Source of the DNA: an uncultured Fretibacterium sp.
GTDB lineage: Bacteria > Synergistota > Synergistia > Synergistales > Aminobacteriaceae
Assembly: GCA_946186205.1 (NCBI GenBank)
Contig: CAMHMH010000005.1
Span: 62,001 to 126,000, forward strand
Direction: 5' to 3'
DNA length: 64,000 nt
Numbering within the stretch: position 1 is the first letter of the stretch; every line of letters begins with the position of its first letter. The translations under genes and the position numbers were made by a program. The notes beneath the pieces were generated by a model that worked only from the letters and a program-made list of their open reading frames with translations, was not told the origin of the DNA and ran no database searches. This document shows positions 17,164-23,989 of this stretch, piece by piece.

Positions 17164-18560
17164 TGGAAATTCTGAGACGTTCACCGATGCTCGCGGTACT
17201 TGCTTCATTAACGGCGGGCATTGCTCTTTATGACAGGCTCGGAGTCTGGGCATTTGTTCTTCTTGTGCCTCTGACATTTGCGGGCTTGATGTTCCTGTCG
17301 TATGAGCGTGATTTGCCGGGGCAATGGGAGATTTTCGCGTTCACTCTGATTTTCACGGTGATATGCTCATGGCGAGTCTATTCTGTGATTTCGTCTCCTC
17401 CTCCTGAAAACGCGGTGTTTGTTGCTGAGGAAGGAACAGTAACGGACGTTCGCGAATGGGGGAGGATATACGCGCTTGTTGTTGAGACAGACAGCCGGGG
17501 AAAATACGTAACGTTCTCACACTTTGCGGACTTCATGAAGGGGACGAGGATAAAATTTGACGGAGTTACGCGGGACTTCAGGCCGAAAAGGAACGCTTCA
17601 GATTTTGACGAGGGGCGGTTCTGGCGCGGCCGTGATGTGAACGGAATAATGACGATGTATAACGCTGAGGAGATTCCCGGACGATTCAGCCTGGCTCTGA
17701 TGCGCTATAAGTTGTCGAGGAAGCTCACTATATACACGCCTAACCTGACAAGCTCATATCTCAAAGCGTCGTGGCTCGGCGAACGTGACAAGAGTCTCAA
17801 TGATAAGCACAGGCTTTGGGGAACGAGTCATCTTCTTGCAGTCTCAGGATTTCACGTAGGAGTCGTAATGATGGTTATGATGTTCTACATTGGCCGGAAG
17901 ACTCTAATCCTCACGGTAATTTTATGGGCGTATATATTCTTGACGGGAGCAGCGGCAAGCGCAATGAGGGCGGGACTGATGATTCAGATATGGTTATGCG
18001 CTGGGATATTCGGCCGCAAGTCTGAAGCTGTGAACAGTGTAGCCTGCGCCGGAGTTATTCTGCTCATATATTCTCCGTTTCTTTTCTGGGATATAGGTTT
18101 CAGGCTGTCGGTGATTGCTGCCCTCACGATCTCAGCAATGATTCAGGCTGGTTACTCTTGGCTGATGGTGAGTCCTGCTGTGAGCCTCGTAACATTTCCG
18201 CAGGTAGCGTATACATTCGGCGGAGTTCCTCTTGTCGGAGTCATTCTGAATCTCTTTGCGCCTGTATATTTCTCGTTTGCGTTCACGATAGCTTCATTCG
18301 GAGGGATCTTGAGGCTGATAAACTTTCCGCTGAGCAATTACTTCATGATGACCGTAGAAGGGATATTTATCTTGTGGGAAAAAATAGCGGGCGCGTTTCT
18401 TTCGGCTGTTCCTTACGCTGTGGGATGGAATTATTTTACGGCATGGACAGGGTGCGGAGCGGTGATATTTTTCGTGTGCAGGTATTTGGAGCTTGCGCCG
18501 CTAAGGACGGCTGTTATTATGGGAGTCGTGGGCTTCATGGCCTTTTCTGTTTTCATGTAG
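17163..18560 (+). CDS. comEC: ComEC/Rec2 family competence channel, lacking the metallo-beta-lactamase domain
   Basis: Polytopic membrane protein of 465 residues that should form the inner-membrane channel for single-stranded DNA. Two or three N-terminal helices are followed by an OB-fold-like DUF4131 segment (about residues 85-165) and the Competence domain with the signature HLLAVSGFHVGVVM (about residues 221-234). The protein ends after the last membrane helices. Many ComEC proteins carry a C-terminal metallo-beta-lactamase domain of about 250 residues; none is present here or directly downstream. Coupled to the comEA-like gene by a TGATG overlap. Confidence 0.87.
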   Translation: MEILRRSPMLAVLASLTAGIALYDRLGVWAFVLLVPLTFAGLMFLSYERDLPGQWEIFAFTLIFTVICSWRVYSVISSPPPENAVFVAEEGTVTDVREWGRIYALVVETDSRGKYVTFSHFADFMKGTRIKFDGVTRDFRPKRNASDFDEGRFWRGRDVNGIMTMYNAEEIPGRFSLALMRYKLSRKLTIYTPNLTSSYLKASWLGERDKSLNDKHRLWGTSHLLAVSGFHVGVVMMVMMFYIGRKTLILTVILWAYIFLTGAAASAMRAGLMIQIWLCAGIFGRKSEAVNSVACAGVILLIYSPFLFWDIGFRLSVIAALTISAMIQAGYSWLMVSPAVSLVTFPQVAYTFGGVPLVGVILNLFAPVYFSFAFTIASFGGILRLINFPLSNYFMMTVEGIFILWEKIAGAFLSAVPYAVGWNYFTAWTGCGAVIFFVCRYLELAPLRTAVIMGVVGFMAFSVFM

Positions 18561-18609
18561 AATATTGCGCGAGGTGATAATCATGATGAATGCAGTCGCA
18601 TAAGAAGTA

Positions 18610-18825
18610 ATGCCCGCTGCTGAAGATGAAGAAGATTTGTATGATGAGTATTACGAGGAAGACCGGAGATTGTATGAAGACCCTGAGTTTTGCGCGGCGA
18701 TGGAAGAAGCTATGAAAGGAGCTGAAGATATAATAGCGCACCCGGAAAAGTACAAGCACTATACATCAGTCAAAGAACTTCTCAGGGACGCAGGGTTTGA
18801 CGTTAGCAATCTCCCGGACGATTAA
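18610..18825 (+). CDS. Short acidic antitoxin-like protein (RelB/DinJ type, weak)
   Basis: 71 residues, very acidic N-terminal half (MPAAEDEEDLYDEYYEEDRR). The C-terminal YKHYTSVKELLRDAGF recalls the toxin-binding tail of RelB/DinJ-type antitoxins. It lies five bases upstream of a YafQ-type toxin gene, so antitoxin is the natural reading. The expected N-terminal ribbon-helix-helix domain is missing. Notably, a strong GAGGTGAT site precedes an in-frame ATGATG at 18583, but that frame hits TAA at 18601-18603, so translation must restart at 18610 or the gene has lost its true N-terminus. Confidence 0.55.
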   Translation: MPAAEDEEDLYDEYYEEDRRLYEDPEFCAAMEEAMKGAEDIIAHPEKYKHYTSVKELLRDAGFDVSNLPDD

Positions 18826-18830
18826 GCGAA

Positions 18831-19047
18831 ATGAACAGGGTATACAGTGTTGTACAGACATCGGGCTTCAAGAAAGAGCTTGCAAGGGCAAAAAAGCGCG
18901 GTCTCAGCTCTGAGGATTTCGATGAAGTTGTTGTCATGCTGAAAAATGATGAGCCTTTGCCGCCTAAGTACAAAGATCACAAACTGAGCGGAAAAATTCA
19001 AGGGCTACCGTGAGTGCCACATTAACCCCGACTGGCTTTTAGTTTAC
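18831..19047 (+). pseudogene. YafQ/RelE-type toxin gene, frameshifted and cut by an insertion element
   Basis: Begins MNRVYSVVQTSGFKKELARA and reaches PPKYKDHKLSGKIQG, an unmistakable YafQ-type mRNA interferase. There one extra G in a GGG run (about 19004) shifts the frame to an early TGA at 19011-19013. The other frame carries on with the conserved YRECHINPDWLLVY. The reading then enters the left end of a tnpB element right after TTTAC (19043-19047). The C-terminal segment expected in YafQ (GTHSDLF-like, with the catalytic His) is not present here or beyond the element. Two independent lesions make the toxin non-functional. Confidence 0.8.
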
Positions 19048-19065
19048 CAAAAGACAGCCAGAAAG

Positions 19066-19085
19066 CCCCTAGCTTTAGCTATGGG
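19066..19085 (+). repeat. Left-end hairpin of the tnpB element
   Basis: Imperfect palindrome: CCC and TAGCT pair with AGCTA and GGG around a short loop. It is located 18 bases inside the inferred left end, as for other IS605-family ends. Confidence 0.7.
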
Positions 19086-19145
19086 AATGAATGGTACTAC
19101 AGGTTATACGGCAAATATCTTGAGAAGTCTCAGCTCCAAAAACAT

Positions 19146-20186
19146 TTGGTGAAGCTGAAGAAACACAAGAGATTTGCATATATATGTGAAATCGGCTCAC
19201 AGGCAGTGCAGGATGTAACCGACAGGATAGACCGCGCATATAACCTTTTCTGGAGCAATCTCAAGCGCAAGAAGAAATGTTCACCGCCAAAATTCAAGAA
19301 GGTACGCAGATATAAATCATTCACGCTGAAACAAGCGGGCTGGAAGCTGGACGAATTTAACGGCAAAATCCGCATAGGCAAAAAGTGGTACGGGTACTTC
19401 AAGTCGCGAAAGACAGAGGGGAAAATAAAAACAGTAACAATAAAGCGTAATGCAGTCGGTGATATATACGTCTATCTAGTGTGTGATACTTAGTGCGATA
19501 CAGTCAAGCCGCGAACGGGTAAAAGCGTCGGGTTAGACTTCGGACTGAAACAATTTCTCACAGCGAGTGATGGACATAACATTAAGTCTCCGTATTTCTT
19601 CATGCTGAACATAAAGAATATCCGTAAGAAGTGCCGCAATTTATCCCGAAAAAAGGAAGGCTCGCGCAACCGTAACCGGGCAAGAAAAGAATTAGCACGC
19701 GCATATAGGAAAACGAATAACCAGCGCAAAGATTTCCACTTCAAGACAGCAAGAAGGCTATGTGAAGAATATGTAGTAATATGCTTAGAGACGCTGAACA
19801 TGAAAGGGATGGCGCGGCGATGGGGACGGAAAGTTCACAGCTTAGGCTTCTATAGTTTTGTAGAAATCTTAAAGTATGAAGCAAAGAAGTTAGGAACGTA
19901 GATAATATTTGTGGACAGATATTTTCCCTCGAGCCAGCTTTGCAGTGTATGCGGGTATAAGAACAAGGCAGTAAAGGACTTGAAGATAAGGGAATGGGAA
20001 TGTCCCAACTGCCACACTAGACATGACAGGGATAAGAACGCGGCAAAAAACATTTTGATGGCTGAGACATACTTGCTTGCGCTTACGCAGCCAGCCAGTG
20101 GAGGAGAACTTGTGCCTTACGGCATGCAAGCACAAGACGCTCTTCGGAGTGCAAGGTTTGAAGATACCAGAATCACCCGCCTTTAA
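19146..20186 (+). pseudogene. tnpB: tnpB (RNA-guided nuclease ancestor of Cas12) interrupted by two TAG codons
   Basis: A single reading frame from about 19146 to 20186 encodes a near-complete TnpB, broken only by TAG at 19491-19493 and TAG at 19899-19901. The RuvC catalytic motifs survive: the first Asp in VGLDFGLKQF (just after the first TAG), the Glu in VVICLETLNMKGM, and the last Asp in [12 protein letters not shown]. The four-cysteine zinc ribbon (CSVCG and CPNC) is intact. The 5' end is unclear: the frame is open back to about 19050 without an ATG, and 19146 is a TTG. TnpB proteins use an omega RNA transcribed from the right end of the element for DNA cleavage; that region is present. 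Taken as written, the gene is inactive. Confidence 0.85.
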
Positions 20187-20194
20187 GCGTGGGG
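20176..20194 (+). repeat. Right-end hairpin of the tnpB element
   Basis: CCCGC pairs with GCGTGGG around CTTTAA. It overlaps the tnpB stop and marks the region where the omega RNA scaffold of TnpB elements usually ends. Confidence 0.7.
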
Positions 20195-20271
20195 AGTATG
20201 TCAACATCACCAAAACGAGTCCGCAACTTGTATCCCGAATGTGCTAATATTTTCCCAGAGGTGAAAGATTC

Positions 20272-20880
20272 ATGAACAGAATAATCACTATAGGCCGCGA
20301 ATTTGGCTCAGGAGGTCGCGAACTCGCTCGGCACATCGCAAGCGTAACGGGCTTTGCGTACTATGACCGCGAAATCATTTCAGAGATCGCAAAACGCACA
20401 TCACTTTCAGAGAAATACATTCAGAACGTAGCAGAACACAAGCCGGTTATACCCTTCCCGATTCACACGGGGCGCACATTCTGGGCTGTCATTCCCGATT
20501 ACGGGCAGGACGTTCAGAAGGAGCAGCACTCAATCATACGCGAGCTTGCAGAGAAATCTGACTGCATTATCGTCGGAAGGGGAGCAGATTACATTCTCAG
20601 AGACTCAAACCCTTACCGCATATTCGTTTACTCGGATGATGACTCAAAGCTCAAAAGATGCCGCGAGAACAGCAGCAACGATTACGACAAAGGAGCAGAG
20701 CTTTCAGACAAGGAATTATCACGGAGAATTGAGCAGATTAACGACTCACGAGCGGAGTACTACGAGTTTTACACGGGGCAGGAATGGGGCTTGAAGTCAA
20801 ACTATGATTTTTGCGTAAACACTTCAAAGTGCAAGGACTTCTTGAAGCTCGCTAAGGCAATATCATCAATAATAATCTGA
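20272..20880 (+). CDS. Cytidylate kinase-like family protein
   Basis: 202 residues. MNRIITIGREFGSGGRELAR contains the P-loop GREFGSGG characteristic of the cytidylate-kinase-like 2 family rather than canonical Cmk (which has GPxGSGKST). A helical lid (CRENSSNDYDKG...) and a YYEFYTGQEWG segment near residue 160 also fit. The reaction is presumably nucleoside-monophosphate phosphorylation, but members of this branch lack a firmly known substrate. The ATG follows GAGGTG by seven bases; TGTGCTAATAT about 20 bases further up may be an extended -10 element. It starts about 70 bases after the tnpB element. Confidence 0.82.
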   Translation: MNRIITIGREFGSGGRELARHIASVTGFAYYDREIISEIAKRTSLSEKYIQNVAEHKPVIPFPIHTGRTFWAVIPDYGQDVQKEQHSIIRELAEKSDCIIVGRGADYILRDSNPYRIFVYSDDDSKLKRCRENSSNDYDKGAELSDKELSRRIEQINDSRAEYYEFYTGQEWGLKSNYDFCVNTSKCKDFLKLAKAISSIII

Positions 20881-20940
20881 GTCCATCAAAACCGAATCGA
20901 CGAGTCAGAAATTTGAATTGTAAACCACTTTTGATTCATA

Positions 20941-20984
20941 AAAAACAGGACGGCCATTTGCGAATCGGTCATCCTGTTTTGTTT
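20941..20984. terminator. Bidirectional rho-independent terminator
   Basis: AACAGGA pairs with TCCTGTT around a second inner GGCC/GGTC pairing, with A-runs before and T-runs after, so it can serve both the kinase gene on the plus strand and the convergent small gene at 20992-21258. Confidence 0.85.
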
Positions 20985-20991
20985 TGGCCTT

Positions 20992-21258
20992 CTACATTTC
21001 GTAGCGCATGACGTATTTTGTGTAGAGAGGTATCTTGCTTATAGTTTTGTCGAGTCTGGGATTACGATTCCACATTCGGAAGTTCCGTATCTCGTCCTCT
21101 GACCTTCCTCCCGCGAAGAAATCATAGACTCCCTTGCTGTATTTCTGAACGAAGAGGAAGAAGCGTCTTTTGCCGACATGAAGGTAGAATGTTATCATGT
21201 CGTTTGCTTTGCTTACGGTGATTTTGTTTTTCAAAGCCGACTTGCCTCCGCGTTTCAT
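20992..21258 (-). CDS. Small basic hypothetical protein
   Basis: 88 residues, basic, not recognised. Sequence highlights are KITVSKANDMITFYLHVGKRRFFLFVQ, followed by DFFAGGRSEDEIRNFRMW. The even spacing of hydrophobic and basic residues suggests a small beta-rich nucleic-acid-binding or adaptor fold, but this is only impression. It stands alone between a bidirectional terminator and the divergent nucleotidyltransferase gene, separated from the latter by 119 bases that hold both promoters. The isolated location and clear terminator support a real gene. Confidence 0.6.
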   Translation of the reverse strand: MKRGGKSALKNKITVSKANDMITFYLHVGKRRFFLFVQKYSKGVYDFFAGGRSEDEIRNFRMWNRNPRLDKTISKIPLYTKYVMRYEM

Positions 21259-21377
21259 TAGATTTGGAATTAATTATATTATCACAAACTAGTACTATCA
21301 ATCACTGAATACTTATCTTTCACATCATGTTAAAATTCTCTAATCACATTTTTCAATCATCTTAAGGAGTGTTAATC

Positions 21378-22664
21378 ATGCGTAATTACCTTGATGTTCT
21401 CAAGAAGATAGAAGAGACAGGAGCTAAAGCGTGGTTAGTCGGCGATACTGTCCGAATGATTGAGATGGGAATACAGCCCGAAACAATTACCCTCGCAATA
21501 GACTCTGATGACATGTACTCCGTCTCGCAGGCAATCGGCACAGGCACGGTAGACGCTCGCGGGCCATTTCCGGCACTGAGGGGGGAAATTCTCGGAGCGT
21601 CATTCAGGGCGTTCGGACTCAGGGGCGGAAGCATCGAGGATGATTTAGCGTGCAGGGATTTCAGCATTGAGGCAATCGCAATACGTTCTGACGGCGGAGT
21701 CGTTGATCCTTTTGGGGGACGGCTTGACATTCGCAACAGGGTATTGAGGCTCACGGGCGATAACGTAGATCTCATTGACGCTGACCCTTTGAGGATTCTG
21801 CGTATGCTGAGATTCGCGGCTGAGTTCAACATGGATATATTCTGGAAGACAGAAGCTGACGTGCGTAAATTTCTTGATGTTCATGCCGGGAGAATGAAGA
21901 GCATTCCCCAAGAAAGATGGGGGCGCGAAATCCTGAAGGGTATCAGACGCAGGCCGGCGAGATTCATAGAGTACTGCGATGATTATGACCTTCTGCCGTT
22001 CTTTGTTCCTGACCTTGAGGAGCTGAAGAAAGTACCTGACGGAATGGGCAGCACGATTTACGGCCATGTTCTTCACATTCTCCAGATAATAGAGAAACGT
22101 CTCGAAACCAACAAGATAATACAGAATGACACAGTTGTGCTTGCGGGGCTTCTCGGTCATATCGGCTCAGTGAAACCCGACTTGAGCGACAGAGACAAGC
22201 AGGCAGACCGAACAATCACAGAGTATATGACGCGCTGGAATATCACATCAGAGACAATCGGAAACGTTCTCGCAATCATCAACAACTACAGGAGATTCTA
22301 TGAGCCTGTGAGCGAGGAAGAATTTTGCCGCCAGTCCCTGAACTATTCCCGGACAGCTATGCTTGTCGCGTTACAGTTCGCAAAATGCGCCGCGATCGCT
22401 GAGGGAAATGTCGACAAATACCGCGATGTTCTCGACAATAATCACTGGAACTTGAAGCAGGTACTGAGGAGATTCAACACGGTAGAGCTTCAGACTCAGG
22501 GTGCTTCACGATACATTACAGGCCGTGAAGTAATGCACCTTCTGAACATGAAGCCGGGAAAAAGAGTCGGCGAACTCCTAGAGGGACTCGATTTCGCTGT
22601 AGGAATGGGAAAAGTGTCATCACGGAAAGCAGCAGAGGAATGGCTTAAATCACAAGTAGCATGA
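21378..22664 (+). CDS. tRNA nucleotidyltransferase / poly(A) polymerase family protein with degenerate active site
   Basis: 428 residues from the ATG at 21378 (AAGGAG eight bases upstream). The overall architecture is that of class II CCA-adding enzymes: head domain, RNA-binding neck (DADPLRILRMLRFAAEF) and an HD-type C-terminal half. Several motifs persist (LACRDFSIEAIAI, VDPFGGRLDIRNRVLRL). However the metal-binding GG...RD...DxD motif is replaced by LVGDTVRMIEMGIQPETITLA, so both catalytic aspartates appear as Thr36 and Thr38 and the second Gly is Asp. The HD motif is also lost (LLGHIGS in place of LLHDIGK). It is therefore probably not a CCA-adding enzyme; it may bind tRNA or regulate. 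Overlaps mnmE by four bases. Confidence 0.8.
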   Translation: MRNYLDVLKKIEETGAKAWLVGDTVRMIEMGIQPETITLAIDSDDMYSVSQAIGTGTVDARGPFPALRGEILGASFRAFGLRGGSIEDDLACRDFSIEAIAIRSDGGVVDPFGGRLDIRNRVLRLTGDNVDLIDADPLRILRMLRFAAEFNMDIFWKTEADVRKFLDVHAGRMKSIPQERWGREILKGIRRRPARFIEYCDDYDLLPFFVPDLEELKKVPDGMGSTIYGHVLHILQIIEKRLETNKIIQNDTVVLAGLLGHIGSVKPDLSDRDKQADRTITEYMTRWNITSETIGNVLAIINNYRRFYEPVSEEEFCRQSLNYSRTAMLVALQFAKCAAIAEGNVDKYRDVLDNNHWNLKQVLRRFNTVELQTQGASRYITGREVMHLLNMKPGKRVGELLEGLDFAVGMGKVSSRKAAEEWLKSQVA

Positions 22665-23989
22665 ATGACACAATAGCGGCAATATCTACGGCATTGGGCG
22701 AGGGAGCAATCGCAATAGTGAGAATCTCCGGGCCTGATGCCGTTTCTGTATCACGAAAAGTTTTAGCCCGTCAGGATTTCCCCGAACATGGCCGGATGTA
22801 CTTGACGACTCTTCATGACAATGACGGGAATATTATTGACCGCGTTTTGTGCGTGCATTTCAGGAGTCCAAAGAGTTACACGGGAGAAGACGTTGTAGAG
22901 ATTCACACTCACGGCGGAATCTTTGCGGCCCGGTCATGCTTAGAGCTTTTGTTGTCGAACGGCGCAAGAACCGCTGACCCCGGAGAATTTACACGGCGAG
23001 CGTTCGTCAACGGCCATATTGATTTGGCACAAGCAGAAGGAGTCCTCTCAGCAATAACTTCACGAAGCAATGAGGCTCTCAAAGCAGCGGCCAGGACTCT
23101 CACGGGCGAATTGTCGCGGGCTGTCATGAAAATTCATGATGACATATTAGCTTTGCAGGGGAAAATAGAAATACAGCTCGATTTCCCGGAAGGCGAGACT
23201 CTCACCGGGCTTGATGTGCATGGTGAAATAGCGCGGATTGTCTCATCGCTTGAGGAATTAATACCGAGATGCTCAGCGGGAATGATTCTGAGTCATGGCG
23301 TTAATGTCGTGATCGCTGGCCGTCCCAACGCTGGCAAATCATCACTCCTGAATGCGATTCTCGGACATAAGCGCGCAATCGTTACTGACATTCCCGGAAC
23401 AACAAGAGACATCATAGAGGAGGCAATCATTATCGGAGGAGTCCCCGTGAGGCTGTCTGACACTGCCGGGCTTCGTGAGGCTGATGATGTCATAGAGTCT
23501 GAGGGAGTGAGATTAGCTCTTGAGGCCATGAAGGAGTCAGATATATGCATCTATGTTCTTGACGGCTCATGTGATCTGGCGGCTGAAGATTCGAGGCATC
23601 TGCGCGCTATTGAAGGAAGAAACGCAATAATAGCGGTGAACAAGTCAGACCTTCCGAATCATGTCGGCGATATAGAGTCATCGTGCAAGGTTCTTCACTT
23701 GTCAGCAAAAAACGGTGAAGGCATTGACGCTTTGAAGTCAGCAATTTATGACATGGCCGTGAAAGATTGTGCGGTTAATGCGGGTCTTAACGTATCAGCG
23801 TATCAGCTTGAGGAACTTCGCGGGGCATTGCGTGATTTGAAGGAAGGGGAAAAATCCGCCGCATTCGGTGATGATGTTACGGCGGGTCTTGTAGGTTCTG
23901 CGCGTTTAAGGCTGCTGAGAGTCTTGGGAGTTGATGCCGGTGATGAGCTTCTCGACTCCATGTTCAGCCGCTTCTGCGTGGGAAAATGA
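22661..23989 (+). CDS. mnmE: tRNA modification GTPase MnmE
   Basis: With MnmG it installs the 5-carboxymethylaminomethyl group on wobble uridine 34. 442 residues in the usual order: N-terminal formyl-THF-binding domain (TIAAISTALGEGAIAIVRISG), helical domain, Ras-like G domain (P-loop AGRPNAGKSSLLNA, DTAGL switch II, NKSD) at about residues 215-375, and the C-terminal catalytic cysteine motif FSRFCVGK at the very end. The start overlaps the upstream nucleotidyltransferase-like gene (ATGA). Its last 84 bases are shared with the convergent FAD-protein gene. Confidence 0.96.
   Translation: MNDTIAAISTALGEGAIAIVRISGPDAVSVSRKVLARQDFPEHGRMYLTTLHDNDGNIIDRVLCVHFRSPKSYTGEDVVEIHTHGGIFAARSCLELLLSNGARTADPGEFTRRAFVNGHIDLAQAEGVLSAITSRSNEALKAAARTLTGELSRAVMKIHDDILALQGKIEIQLDFPEGETLTGLDVHGEIARIVSSLEELIPRCSAGMILSHGVNVVIAGRPNAGKSSLLNAILGHKRAIVTDIPGTTRDIIEEAIIIGGVPVRLSDTAGLREADDVIESEGVRLALEAMKESDICIYVLDGSCDLAAEDSRHLRAIEGRNAIIAVNKSDLPNHVGDIESSCKVLHLSAKNGEGIDALKSAIYDMAVKDCAVNAGLNVSAYQLEELRGALRDLKEGEKSAAFGDDVTAGLVGSARLRLLRVLGVDAGDELLDSMFSRFCVGK

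Larger units (their letters stand above)
19048..20205 (+). mobile_element. IS1341-type (IS200/IS605 family) element carrying only tnpB
   Basis: Bounded by imperfect hairpins typical of this family: left end CCCCTAGCTTTAGCTATGGG (19066-19085) and right end CCCGCCTTTAAGCGTGGGG (20176-20194), the latter overlapping the tnpB stop codon. It follows TTTAC, which fits the TTAC-type 5' target of IS608-like elements, and lies within a yafQ-type toxin gene. There are no inverted terminal repeats and no target duplication, as expected for this single-strand mechanism. No tnpA is present, so movement would need a transposase supplied in trans. The exact ends are inferred. Confidence 0.8.

Noticed and set aside
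18583-18603. Six-residue mini-ORF (MMNAVA) with strong ribosome site before the antitoxin
   Set aside because: In frame with the antitoxin and more easily explained as a broken N-terminus than a regulatory peptide; kept only as a comment.
21645-22160. 171-residue open frame antisense to the nucleotidyltransferase homologue
   Set aside because: Shadow of a well-supported gene; no start signal.
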